Position numbers and translations under genes: made by a program | IMG/VR virus record: IMGVR_UViG_3300000116_000064 | Location: 1-37,912 of that record | Reading direction: 5' to 3' (one strand) | Length of the DNA stretch: 37,912 nucleotides | DNA from: a virus | Notes under the pieces: generated by a model | The model's database searches: none | Seen by the model: the letters and a program-made list of their open reading frames with translations, nothing else | What the model was told of the DNA's origin: nothing | Shown here: positions 15,709-23,238 of the stretch, one piece after another | How positions within the stretch are numbered: the first letter of the stretch is position 1 | How the letters are laid out: each line of letters starts with the position of its first letter

Positions 15709-16430
15709 CACTCCCCCTTATCCGCGAGTAGTGCGGCGTGTTTTTTAGCAGCATCTCTAATAACCGTATGTTTGCTTGCTGATATTTTCTTCGCATCTTC
15801 TAAAGCTGAGAAATAAGGCTCGCTTACATCCTCCCGCTTCACCGCTATGGTGTCATCGTCAATCTTGACGATTTCTTTTGCATGTTCATCGTTATGTGTA
15901 AAGTTTTTGGCTTTTTCTTTACATGTGTCGGGGGTGGTGAGCCGCTTTTTCAGTTCTTCAAATAAGTTGTTAAGTCCGTTTTCATGTGCCCAGCCTAATT
16001 CACCGCCCCATATAAAATCGCTGACCTTACAGGCAAAATCTTGTAGCTCCGCATGTGAAGAGTCGTTTTCGTGTGTATTTGGTGGAATAGAATAGCCCTT
16101 ATTAAGAGCCTCTAGTTCACGAACAGCATCACCGAGATCAGTTAGCCAATCTCCCTCGTGCCATGTTTCAATACCGTCTTTGCGTTTTTTGATGTCTAGT
16201 GTTTTTCGTGGCTTTAATTCTGCAAACAAATCGCGGCCGTCTACATGGCTGTAAGAAAGCCCAATCACTTTATTAATCGCTTCGATTACATCCACCTGCG
16301 GACGCTCTAGGGCGGCGCGGATTGTTTGAATTGCTGTTTGAACTTCACTATGTCGAATAGATTGCTCTTTTTCATTCCATGAAGAAAAATCTTCTATAAC
16401 ATCCAAAGCTTCAATCGCGTCTTTATTCAT
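15708..16430 (-). CDS. Accessory protein of the MNKDAI mosaic family, left copy
   Basis: ATG at 16430 (MNKDAIEALDVIED) is the natural start because it overlaps the stop of the leader peptide; this gives 240 residues. Conserved segments shared with the rightward gene at 25296-26069 are MNKDAIxALD, IRAALERPQVDV, DDTIAVKREDV and AALLADKGE. Between them the sequence differs. Some segments are nearly identical at DNA level, so the two genes have exchanged pieces recently. The variable cores are helical and polar. I know no function; the pattern is that of an accessory protein with interchangeable middle parts. Confidence 0.7.
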   Translation of the reverse strand: MNKDAIEALDVIEDFSSWNEKEQSIRHSEVQTAIQTIRAALERPQVDVIEAINKVIGLSYSHVDGRDLFAELKPRKTLDIKKRKDGIETWHEGDWLTDLGDAVRELEALNKGYSIPPNTHENDSSHAELQDFACKVSDFIWGGELGWAHENGLNNLFEELKKRLTTPDTCKEKAKNFTHNDEHAKEIVKIDDDTIAVKREDVSEPYFSALEDAKKISASKHTVIRDAAKKHAALLADKGE

Positions 16431-16485
16431 TGGTTTGTTCCTCACATTGTTTAACACACTGCTTAATAATTTCAATCTCGGTCAT
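16423..16485 (-). CDS. Leader peptide (20 codons), left copy
   Basis: ATG at 16485, preceded by GTGAGG, encodes MTEIEIIKQCVKQCEEQTNE. Its stop overlaps the ATG of the 240-residue gene (ATGAATAA). The rightward cassette has the same leader (16 of 20 residues identical by eye). Conservation at protein level and identical overlap suggest it is translated and couples translation of the gene behind it. Confidence 0.65.
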   Translation of the reverse strand: MTEIEIIKQCVKQCEEQTNE

Positions 16486-16505
16486 GTTTCCTCACTTTCT
16501 AACCA

Positions 16506-16543
16506 ATTAAAGCACAGGATAGAAATAAAGTAAACAGATTTTT
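16506..16543 (-). promoter_or_regulatory. Shared accessory promoter, copy B
   Basis: Leftward, AAAAATCTGTTTACTT at 16528-16543 holds the -35 TTTACT; TTTAAT at 16506-16511 follows after 17 bp. AGAAAGTGAGG precedes the leader ATG, as in copies A and C. Confidence 0.7.
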
Positions 16544-16545
16544 TG

Positions 16546-16582
16546 ATAAAAGAAACCCCCCGCCAGTGAGGGTGACGAGGGG
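16546..16582 (-). terminator. Leftward terminator upstream of promoter B
   Basis: Read leftward, CCCCTCG and CGGGGGG pair over 7 bp (one G-T pair) around a 13-nt loop, followed by TTTCTTTT. It would stop transcripts arriving from the primase side just before promoter B. Confidence 0.6.
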
Positions 16583-16683
16583 CTAGTCAAACAAGAAAGC
16601 GCATCAGATATACGCAAGGGTATATTAACCGAATTTTAACCTGATTGCAATAAACTTAAATTATAAGCTTCCCCAAAACTTAA

Positions 16684-16717
16684 CCCCTAGCCTGTTTATC
16701 CAAGCTAGGGGCTTTTT
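16684..16717 (+). terminator. Rightward terminator with no gene in front of it
   Basis: CCCCTAGC (16684-16691) and GCTAGGGG (16704-16711) form a perfect 8-bp stem with a 12-nt loop, followed by CTTTTT on the plus strand. In the leftward direction the T-run is poor. No plus-strand coding frame lies upstream, so it may end a small RNA or block stray transcription. Confidence 0.65.
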
Positions 16718-16899
16718 CCAGATGCAATTACTAGAAAATTTACTCAGTTCTGTGTGTAAGATTTATTCTCAAAATCAACCCTTATAGATCAACACGGTTG
16801 AAAAATAAAAGTTCCTGTAAACCATACCATATCCGGTGGGGGTGTCAATAATATTTTTATTTTACAAAATAATTTGCACCTATTAAATAGGAATTTGTT

Positions 16900-17180
16900 C
16901 ATAGTCAAGGTCGATTTGACGTTAGTCGCGTTACTTATGTAAAGAAAACTATGTGCTAAGTTATTAATATATAATAATATATAATATAATATATATATAA
17001 ATATATATTAAGGTCAAATAATCATACACTTTAAGATTTACATATTATATAACACAAAAAGACACCCCCCTTGACCCTTGACGAAATTATATGGAAATAG
17101 TATTTTTCGCAGTTTTCCAATACTTGAAGGCACTTATTTTCGTCAAATTTGACGTTAGTCCGAATTGACGTTAGTCGTGA
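16900..17180. other. Candidate replication origin region
   Basis: This gene-free stretch has three copies of TTGACGTTAGTC (16916-16927, 17149-17160, 17165-17176), all in the same orientation. Between the first and the other two lies a 50-bp tract (16961-17010) made only of A and T. A perfect 14-bp palindrome CGTCAAATTTGACG (17141-17154) overlaps the second copy, and TTGACG occurs again at 17078-17083. Iteron-like repeats plus an easily melted tract beside a primase-helicase gene are what one expects of an initiation site. The function is inferred; no initiator gene was recognised. The rest of 16718-16899 shows no gene or clear signal. Confidence 0.5.
16916..17176 (+). repeat. Three direct repeats of TTGACGTTAGTC
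   Basis: Exact 12-bp copies are at 16916-16927, 17149-17160 and 17165-17176. The last two are separated by only 4 bp. The base following is G, C and G respectively, and all copies are preceded by T or A-rich sequence. Confidence 0.85.
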
Positions 17181-17197
17181 ATATAAAAAACATTTAT

Positions 17198-17230
17198 AAA
17201 AAAAAGACACTACATTACATAGTGCCTTTT
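17198..17230 (-). terminator. Terminator of the primase-helicase gene
   Basis: Read leftward, GGCACTA-TGTAATG-TAGTGTC forms a 7-bp stem (one G-U pair) followed by eight T. It starts about 26 nt after the stop codon of the primase-helicase gene. Confidence 0.75.
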
Positions 17231-17255
17231 CATGATTATATTAATTATTTATTAT

Positions 17256-19421
17256 TTAAAATAAATATTTATATACAGTTAGTTCCCTGCCCCGACCATC
17301 ATTTTGCATTTTATCTTCCATAATCTGCCCGCCCTCAATAAGATTGGCGATAATATCACTCCGCTTACGCCTATCAAGATATTGTGTTTTTCTCGTAAGA
17401 TTGTGTCTTGTTATACCATTTCGCCCCTCATCACGGATGATATTCATTACCTTCTTTAAATCAGCCTCATAGGTATTTTCTGAAATATAATGCTTAATCT
17501 TTGATATAAAGTTATTGGCGTTCCATATCGCTAAATCAATCGCCCACTGCATGGCATGCGTATTAATTGTAAACGTATCGGTTTCAACACAAAGCAATGA
17601 TAGCTTACCCGCATGCTCAGCCGCTCTATTCCAGATTGCACGCTCATACTCTTGACTAGCCCCTTGCATATATACACGCGCTTGCTTCATAAAGGCATAA
17701 AACAATTGACGCGCCCCATCATCGAACTTGGCTATGCGCGGCTTAATAGAGGTATATTGCGCTAAATCGCCGTCACTCCCGTCACTATGAAACATCTTTT
17801 GATCCTGCCAAAAATGAACCGCATCTATTAAACTCTTTGGTGGCTTACCAAATGTGTTGTTTAAATTCGGCTCAACATCAAAGCGGGTGCTTTCAAATAT
17901 AAGCCATCTACTTAAAAACCCGTCGATACTATCATCAGCATTTAATGACTTATAAAAGCGGCTGGGTACGGTTGTTGCGTATATATTAAGACATGGCTGG
18001 TCTATATCCCCGCGCCCCCCTGCTGCCTCGTTATTGGCGTATTCTTGGCCTATAAACTTATGCCCTGCATGGTTATACATATGCATCATATTTGTTGTAA
18101 TGGCCTGCGTATGCGCTGCGCCCCGCGCCCCGCTTATAGCGGATAAAAATCGCCCGAACTCGTCAATCCGCATAAAACCGCGACCGCTTGCCCGCACAAC
18201 CGAATTTATAACCGCCGTACTACTGGCTGGATCCCCTAAAAGCGTGCTATGTATACCGCTCGCCGCATAAAGCCGCTCTATACATTGGCGTGCGTGTTCC
18301 TTACCCGCGCCGCTTTCTGCCACACCCAAAACATAAAAATTAGAGCGCAAATTGGTTTCTGTCCTGATTTTATGCGCCATGATATTACCCGCGCACGGTA
18401 TAGCGGCAGCCAAGGCAAGAACAGGCTGCGGATATAAAGAGGTATCAAGTATCCAGCTTATTAAATCACCGATAAAAGAAGGCGCGTTCTTAATTAAATA
18501 ATCAGGTATATCCGAATTTTCATGATTAAATGGTGAAATTTTATTTTCTACAATTACAGGCGGCGGCTCTACGATAAACTCATCTGGAATATTGCGGGGG
18601 TGCGTCCTGCCCGCCTTAATGCCTGATTTAATCGTTGCCTCTACTTCCTTTCCTTTTAAACCTATGGAATGCGCAATGGCGGTTAATTCATTTATAATAT
18701 CATTCTCACTCAAACCATGGGGTATAAACTGCGATAACGCAAAGGCGGATTTATTAAGCTGGTCATTCCGTCCGCCCTCGCCTGTGCGCGATAATATCTC
18801 ACATTCTGATTTAAACGCCGCATCTATATAATTATTGTAACTGCCTTGCGGCTTGTATTCCTGCCTTGGCACAACCTGCACTTCTTCTTTTTTCGCCATA
18901 TACTCCTTTAATGCTTTAGGCATATCGGCTAAATCAGTATCTAGCGGCGCATTTACCCATTCATAACATACACCCGTATGATGTATGGAAGGCGGGGCAA
19001 CCACATACCCGCCATCGGCGCGAAAATCTATATTATGCCCGTTTATCTTGGCGCGGTTTTTCATACCCTCTTCATACTTAAAATATAAGTGCCGCCCCTT
19101 AGCGGTTTTAGCCTCCCATGTTTGGGGCAATTTCGGGAAATCATCGGGCAAATCACCATCAATATCCAAAACCATAACGCCCGATATTTTGCCCGTCACA
19201 ATACCAACGTTGTATTTTTCTTGCGAATAACTGGCAACCGCCCACGGCGTCATACGCTCTTTTGTATATGTGCGCCAGTTAATCGGGGGATGCTTACCCG
19301 CAGAGCCGCAATCTTTTATACCGCAAGTACAGCCCTGCTCATCAATGCCGTATATCGGTATAACCGATAAGCCTAATTGTAGATATTTACTAAAGCCGTA
19401 TATTTCTTGCGTTTCATGCAT
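17256..19421 (-). CDS. Primase-polymerase fused to DUF3987-type helicase
   Basis: The 721-residue product begins with a primase-polymerase (Prim-Pol, AEP-type) domain: a Cys-containing insert CTCGIKDCGSAGKHP (31-45), a catalytic VLDIDGD (84-90, D86 and D88), KGRHLYFKY (109-117, H111) and IDFRADGGYVVAPPS (131-145). After a linker helical domain, a DUF3987-like ATPase follows with Walker A VAESGAGKE (367-375) and Walker B MRIDEFGRF (417-425). The C-terminal end has a winged-helix-like part (GITRHNLTRKTQYLDRRKRS). It should prime and unwind DNA at the phage fork. A GGGGAG site precedes ATG at 19421. It is transcribed away from the recombination operon, and its downstream side is the candidate origin. 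Confidence 0.88.
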   Translation of the reverse strand: MHETQEIYGFSKYLQLGLSVIPIYGIDEQGCTCGIKDCGSAGKHPPINWRTYTKERMTPWAVASYSQEKYNVGIVTGKISGVMVLDIDGDLPDDFPKLPQTWEAKTAKGRHLYFKYEEGMKNRAKINGHNIDFRADGGYVVAPPSIHHTGVCYEWVNAPLDTDLADMPKALKEYMAKKEEVQVVPRQEYKPQGSYNNYIDAAFKSECEILSRTGEGGRNDQLNKSAFALSQFIPHGLSENDIINELTAIAHSIGLKGKEVEATIKSGIKAGRTHPRNIPDEFIVEPPPVIVENKISPFNHENSDIPDYLIKNAPSFIGDLISWILDTSLYPQPVLALAAAIPCAGNIMAHKIRTETNLRSNFYVLGVAESGAGKEHARQCIERLYAASGIHSTLLGDPASSTAVINSVVRASGRGFMRIDEFGRFLSAISGARGAAHTQAITTNMMHMYNHAGHKFIGQEYANNEAAGGRGDIDQPCLNIYATTVPSRFYKSLNADDSIDGFLSRWLIFESTRFDVEPNLNNTFGKPPKSLIDAVHFWQDQKMFHSDGSDGDLAQYTSIKPRIAKFDDGARQLFYAFMKQARVYMQGASQEYERAIWNRAAEHAGKLSLLCVETDTFTINTHAMQWAIDLAIWNANNFISKIKHYISENTYEADLKKVMNIIRDEGRNGITRHNLTRKTQYLDRRKRSDIIANLIEGGQIMEDKMQNDGRGRELTVYKYLF

Positions 19422-19454
19422 GTGTTTTTCTCCCCTGAAAAAAAATGAAAAAAA

Positions 19455-19502
19455 TGTATTGACTATATTGGTATAAAATTATAATCTCACAATGTCAATA
19501 CA
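19455..19502. promoter_or_regulatory. Divergent early promoters inside a perfect inverted repeat
   Basis: TGTATTGAC (19455-19463) and GTCAATACA (19494-19502) are perfect 9-bp inverted arms, 30 bp apart. The left arm supplies the rightward -35 TTGACT with a -10 TATAAT at 19480-19485 (15 bp spacing). The right arm supplies the leftward -35 TTGACA with TATACC 17 bp further on. One protein binding both arms could control both operons. Confidence 0.65.
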
Positions 19503-19505
19503 GAC

Positions 19506-19530
19506 TTACTGATTAACAAACCGATTAACC
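19506..19530 (+). repeat. Leader repeat, copy 1
   Basis: TTACTGATTAAC and CCGATTAACC lie 3 bp apart in the 5' leader of the Sak4-like gene. The same two elements, partly fused, recur at 20300-20320 in front of the DUF669-like gene. Confidence 0.7.
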
Positions 19531-19551
19531 TACGAACAGAAAGACAGACCT

Positions 19552-20298
19552 ATGAATCAATCAATAGACCTATCTACCTTAAAGAAAACAACCGAACAAA
19601 AGCCACCGCGTATTGTTATTTATGGCGCGGGCGGGATTGGAAAATCCACCTTTGCGGCGGATGCCCCTAACCCTGTATTTCTTGATATAGAAAACGGGCT
19701 GGACGGTATCGAGTGCGCGAAGATTAAAATAAAATCATGGGATGATTTAGGTTTGGCAATGCTTGCCCTGCAAGGTCAAGACCATGAATTTAAAACAGTC
19801 GTGATTGATAGTATCGACTGGCTGGAACAGCTTATACACAAGCATGTTGCAGAGCTTCACGGCGTTAAATCCGTTACCGATATTTCATACGGGCGCGGAT
19901 ATGGTGAAAGCCTCGTATATATTGAACGCCTTTTAAACGGGCTTACAAGATTGCGCGATGAAAATGGCATGACGATTATCTTAATCGCGCATGACCAGAT
20001 TAAACGCTATGATGATCCTATGGGCGACGGGTATGACCGTCATCAATTAAAACTGCATGAAAAAGCAGGGGCAAAGGTCTTTGAATGGGCGGACGCTGTA
20101 TTATTTGCCAAAACAAAGACATTAACGAAATCATCACAAGAGGGCTTTAAAAAGAGCGTTAAGGCTATAGACGGCGGGCGCGTTATTTACACAAATGACA
20201 GCCCTGCATTTATGGCTAAACACCGCGCAAGCCTAGCCCTACCCGATGAAATCCCCCTATCATGGGAAGCTTTTATTTCAAACGTAGGGCAAAGATAA
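19552..20298 (+). CDS. Sak4-like RecA-fold recombination ATPase
   Basis: The 248-residue product is a compact P-loop ATPase with Walker A GAGGIGKS (25-32) and Walker B TVVIDSIDW (82-90), followed by a conserved ISYGRGYGES stretch and IILIAHDQIKR (about 143-153). This is the pattern of the phage AAA_24/Sak4 group, which acts as a single-strand annealing or recombinase partner in phage recombination. Its neighbour is a DUF669-like protein, the usual companion thought to bind ssDNA. It is the first gene of the rightward replication operon, starting at ATG 19552 with only a weak AAAG binding site. Confidence 0.85.
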   Translation: MNQSIDLSTLKKTTEQKPPRIVIYGAGGIGKSTFAADAPNPVFLDIENGLDGIECAKIKIKSWDDLGLAMLALQGQDHEFKTVVIDSIDWLEQLIHKHVAELHGVKSVTDISYGRGYGESLVYIERLLNGLTRLRDENGMTIILIAHDQIKRYDDPMGDGYDRHQLKLHEKAGAKVFEWADAVLFAKTKTLTKSSQEGFKKSVKAIDGGRVIYTNDSPAFMAKHRASLALPDEIPLSWEAFISNVGQR

Positions 20299-20299
20299 T

Positions 20300-20320
20300 T
20301 TACTGATTAACCGATTAACC
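20300..20320 (+). repeat. Leader repeat, copy 2
   Basis: TTACTGATTAA runs straight into CCGATTAACC, identical to copy 1 at 19506-19530 apart from a 4-bp deletion. It lies between the Sak4-like stop and the DUF669-like start. Confidence 0.7.
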
Positions 20321-20339
20321 AACCAAAAAGGAGAATACT

Positions 20340-20786
20340 ATGACTTTAATACCAAATTACAACCCGAATGAGGTGGAAGCACAAACAGAATTTGATGCGC
20401 TGCCCGCCGGCGATTATGCCATGATTGCCACTGAGGGCGAAATCAAGGACACAAAAGCCATGAATGGTAAATACGTTCAATTTACAAACGAAGTGATCGA
20501 GGGGCAATATAAGGGGCGTAAATTATGGACGCGCTTTAATGTTGTAAACCCGAATGATAAGGCTGTGCAAATAGGACGCGCGCAATTAAAGCAATTTGCG
20601 GAAAGCATTAAAAACCCTGATGCAAATGATGTAAGTGCGTTTTTAAACAAACCGTTCGTTGGTAAAGTCACAATGAAAAACGACGCGCAACACGGCGCAA
20701 GTAATGACGTTAAGGGCTTTAAACCTTATGGCGCGCAAGAAACAGGCGCGCCAGCAACAGCAACCGATAAACCTTCATGGGCTTAA
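20340..20786 (+). CDS. DUF669-like ssDNA-binding protein
   Basis: The 148-residue product fits DUF669: a beginning 'F....a.f..lpaGdY' (FDALPAGDYAMIATEGEIKD), then a middle YVQFTNEVIEGQYKGRKLWT with FNVVNPNDKAVQIGRAQLKQ after it, which is the family core. The C-terminal tail is rich in Ala, Gly and Thr and ends near SWA. Such proteins accompany Sak4-type recombinases in many siphoviruses and probably bind ssDNA. A strong AAGGAG site precedes ATG at 20340. A 9-bp inverted repeat overlaps its stop codon. Confidence 0.85.
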   Translation: MTLIPNYNPNEVEAQTEFDALPAGDYAMIATEGEIKDTKAMNGKYVQFTNEVIEGQYKGRKLWTRFNVVNPNDKAVQIGRAQLKQFAESIKNPDANDVSAFLNKPFVGKVTMKNDAQHGASNDVKGFKPYGAQETGAPATATDKPSWA

Positions 20787-20817
20787 TTTCTTCTCCCTGA
20801 ACAAAACACCATGAAGG
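20772..20817 (+). other. Inverted repeat across the DUF669-like stop codon
   Basis: CCTTCATGG (20772-20780) and CCATGAAGG (20809-20817) are perfect 9-bp inverted arms with a 28-nt loop, and no T-run follows. In RNA this could form a stem that protects or divides the operon message between the DUF669-like and helicase genes. Confidence 0.45.
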
Positions 20818-20867
20818 CTTGTCCTCGGCATGACTTAAAACTGCCTTTCTTTTTTAACGGGGGATTT

Positions 20868-22487
20868 ATGACTTATAAACTTCGTGATTATCAACAAGAA
20901 GCCGTTGACGCTTGCCTTGAATATTTAAGCCATAAAGAGGGCAACCCCTTAATCGTTGCACCGACAGGCGCGGGCAAGAGCTTAATCATTGCCGCGCTAT
21001 TTAAGGAAATGATTAAATACGACGGTATGCGTGCCATGATGGTTACGCACGTCAAGGAATTAATCGAACAAAACTATGACAAGGTTAAAAGCCTGTGCCC
21101 TGAATATTCATTCGGAATATATAGCGCAGGGCTTGGCAAGAAAGATGCAACGAAAAACATTACATTCGCCAGTATTCAAAGCGTATACAAGCGGGCAAAA
21201 GAATTCGGTGCGATTAATCTTATCATAATTGATGAGGCGCATTTATTAAGCCCTGAGCAAACAACGCGCTATCAGGTCTTTATAAACGCGCTAAGGGAAA
21301 TAAATCCCCGCCTTCGTATTGTGGGGCTTACCGCAACGCCGTACCGCACAAAAGACGGTATGATTATCGGTAAAGGCTTGTTTGATGATGTATGTTATCA
21401 AATAGAAATACCGCGCCTGATTGCGGGCGGGTATCTTGCGCCGCTTATAAGTAAGGGCGGCGTAAAAGAAGCAGATATGAGTAATGTCAAGATAACGGCG
21501 GGCGATTATAACGAAAAGCAAATGTCTAATGTATTCAGGCAATCGGATTTTGAGCATGAATGCATAGAAGAGATTTTAAAATACGGACAATCCCGTAAAT
21601 CGTGGCTTTTATTTTGCTGCGACCTACAGCACGCAAAAGACATTCAAACCATGTTATTGGCACGCGGTATATCATGCGGGTATATCGACGGTAAAATGAA
21701 TAAGGCAGCGCGTGAAAAAGTTATAAATGACTTTAAAGCGGGCGTTACAAAAGCCTTGTGTAATGTAGGCGTGCTAACAACGGGCTTTGACCATCCTGAT
21801 ATTGATATGGTTGTTTTGCTACGCGCTACCGTATCGACAACGCTATATGTCCAGATGTGTGGGCGTGGTATGCGGATTGCAGAAAGCAAGGAAAACGCCA
21901 TTATCCTTGACTTTGGAATGAATATCGTAAGGCACGGCGCGATTGATAATATTGTTGTTAAGAAAAAAGAGTTTCGCGCCGTTGATGATGATAGTGAATA
22001 TGAGGTTAAAAAACAGCCATTGGTTAAATGCCCGCAATGTAATGAGCATCACCACCCGCGAAGCCGTATATGTCCGTATTGCGGGTATCAGTACCCGACC
22101 AATATAGAAAAGAAAGCGAGCGAGGCGGCGATATTATCGGCAGATGAAAAGCCAAGGGTTATTGATGTGCAAGACGTTATTTATGCACGCCATACAAAGG
22201 CGGGTAGTCCTGATAGCATGCGGGTGACGTATGTACCTACGAACCTTATGGAACGCGCCATAAGTGAGTGGATATGCCTTGAACATGAAGGGTATGCAGG
22301 GCAAAAGGCGCGGCGTTGGTGGAATAACCGGAGTGAATTTGATTTGCCGCCCGCCATTATTGACGAAGCATTAGAGCGCGTCTGGGAGCTGCGTAAACCG
22401 CTACAAATAAAGGTAAACAAGAAAGGGAAATATGATGAAATCACTGAATATTTATTCGAAACAGAGGATGTGCAGCGCACTAACTGA
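20868..22487 (+). CDS. DEAD/DEAH-box helicase with C-terminal zinc ribbon
   Basis: ATG at 20868 with GGGGG upstream (539 residues) is preferred to the longer frame from 20811. The superfamily 2 motifs are complete: Q-motif-like LRDYQQEAV (5-13), Walker A APTGAGKS (31-38), DEAH (122-125), LTATPYR (154-160), a motif V region VGVLTTGFDHPDIDM (300-314) and motif VI QMCGRGMR (329-336). A four-cysteine zinc ribbon follows (C388, C391, C402, C405). Helicases of this kind work in phage replication or recombination. Its last 56 nt overlap the next gene. Confidence 0.9.
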   Translation: MTYKLRDYQQEAVDACLEYLSHKEGNPLIVAPTGAGKSLIIAALFKEMIKYDGMRAMMVTHVKELIEQNYDKVKSLCPEYSFGIYSAGLGKKDATKNITFASIQSVYKRAKEFGAINLIIIDEAHLLSPEQTTRYQVFINALREINPRLRIVGLTATPYRTKDGMIIGKGLFDDVCYQIEIPRLIAGGYLAPLISKGGVKEADMSNVKITAGDYNEKQMSNVFRQSDFEHECIEEILKYGQSRKSWLLFCCDLQHAKDIQTMLLARGISCGYIDGKMNKAAREKVINDFKAGVTKALCNVGVLTTGFDHPDIDMVVLLRATVSTTLYVQMCGRGMRIAESKENAIILDFGMNIVRHGAIDNIVVKKKEFRAVDDDSEYEVKKQPLVKCPQCNEHHHPRSRICPYCGYQYPTNIEKKASEAAILSADEKPRVIDVQDVIYARHTKAGSPDSMRVTYVPTNLMERAISEWICLEHEGYAGQKARRWWNNRSEFDLPPAIIDEALERVWELRKPLQIKVNKKGKYDEITEYLFETEDVQRTN

Positions 22488-22647
22488 GGCACTGCAGATT
22501 ATTCAATCCATACCAGTAAAGCGCGAATGCATGTCATGCGAACATTTTAGAGATGGTTGCTTACTGGCTGACGGTAAAATGCCCCCGCAAGATATAAAAG
22601 AAAACGGGTGCGAGGCATGGGCTGAGGCCGACTATATTCCATATTGA
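22432..22647 (+). CDS. Small Cys-rich protein
   Basis: The 71-residue product has RECMSCEHFRDGCLLADG and a later ENGCEAW, giving a C-x2-C-x6-C plus a distal Cys that could bind one metal ion. The start is ATG at 22432 or 22435, after AGGGAA, within the helicase gene. It overlaps the next frame's TTG, but the next gene most likely begins 18 nt later. Small proteins with this 'C..C..f.dg.C.....p....e..GC..W' pattern are common in phage replication operons of proteobacteria. Function unknown. Confidence 0.7.
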   Translation: MMKSLNIYSKQRMCSALTEALQIIQSIPVKRECMSCEHFRDGCLLADGKMPPQDIKENGCEAWAEADYIPY

Positions 22648-22664
22648 GTAAAAGGACTAATAAT

Positions 22665-23033
22665 ATGAATTATGAATTAAATAGAATACTTTATATCGAA
22701 GGCGAATTGCACGCTTTAAAAGCTGAAAAGGCCGTTATTGATGATAAAATAAAGTTATTTCAAAAAGAACTTGACAGCGTAAAAAAAGATGCTGTGACAT
22801 TTATGCTGGATAACGGCGTTTTAAAGACGGAAACCGAGCATCATATATGGGGCGTTAGGCAAGCCCCACCCTCGGTTGTCATTACAAACTTGCATGAAGT
22901 GCCGACCAAATATTTACGGGTAAAAGTAGAGCCTTTAAAGAATGATATTAAAAAGGCTATTCAGCGGGGTGATATTGTAGAGGGCGCGGTGTTATCCGAC
23001 GGGGATCAAGTGTTATATTGTAAGGCGAAATAG
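22665..23033 (+). CDS. Gp157-like protein
   Basis: ATG at 22665, with AAAGGA upstream, gives 122 residues. The N-terminal half is a coiled coil (LHALKAEKAVIDDKIKLFQK and following), and the C-terminal half has VRQAPPSVVITNLHEVPTKY and KNDIKKAIQRGDIVEGAVL. This matches the siphovirus Gp157 family, whose members end with a region '..p..y.......dk..ik..lk.G..v.ga.l'. The family was named from a streptococcal phage and linked to resistance, but its molecular role is uncertain. It ends the co-directional run; a leftward gene meets it head-on one base later. Confidence 0.8.
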   Translation: MNYELNRILYIEGELHALKAEKAVIDDKIKLFQKELDSVKKDAVTFMLDNGVLKTETEHHIWGVRQAPPSVVITNLHEVPTKYLRVKVEPLKNDIKKAIQRGDIVEGAVLSDGDQVLYCKAK

Positions 23034-23177
23034 CTATGCGCTTTTTTGTATGGATTTTTCAACAACCATTCGGACATAAGTCGTGTATGGCAAGCCTGTT
23101 TTGTCCGCCACTTCTTTTAATTTATTCAAGTGTTTTTCATCGCAAAGATAAGTTATACGCTGGTCTAGTTTTTTCAT
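23034..23177 (-). CDS. Small ribbon-helix-helix-like DNA-binding protein
   Basis: A minus-strand frame of 47 codons starts with ATG at 23177, preceded by AAGGG, and ends next to the Gp157-like stop. The peptide starts MKKLDQRITYLCDEKHLNKL and continues KEVADKTGLPYTTYVRMVVE. That is a ribbon-helix-helix layout: a short strand (QRITYL), a first helix, a G-x-P turn and a second helix. It is the only leftward gene inside an otherwise rightward 7-kb block, so it may repress its own or nearby promoters. A TTTACT -35-like box lies upstream of it. Confidence 0.65.
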   Translation of the reverse strand: MKKLDQRITYLCDEKHLNKLKEVADKTGLPYTTYVRMVVEKSIQKSA

Positions 23178-23208
23178 TTTTAGCCCTTATAATTAAATAC
23201 AAACAATG

Positions 23209-23238
23209 TTATCATGTATTTAAATAAAAGTAAATGCA
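23209..23238 (-). promoter_or_regulatory. Probable promoter of the ribbon-helix-helix gene
   Basis: Leftward, TTTACT and TAACAT are about 17 bp apart between the small Zn-ribbon-like gene and the ribbon-helix-helix gene. The -35 resembles the TTTACT of the shared accessory promoter, but the longer common element is absent. Confidence 0.4.

Noticed and set aside
16722-16787. Short rightward frame MQLLENLLSSVCK after the rightward terminator
   Set aside because: Only 21 codons, no binding site, no promoter between it and the terminator.
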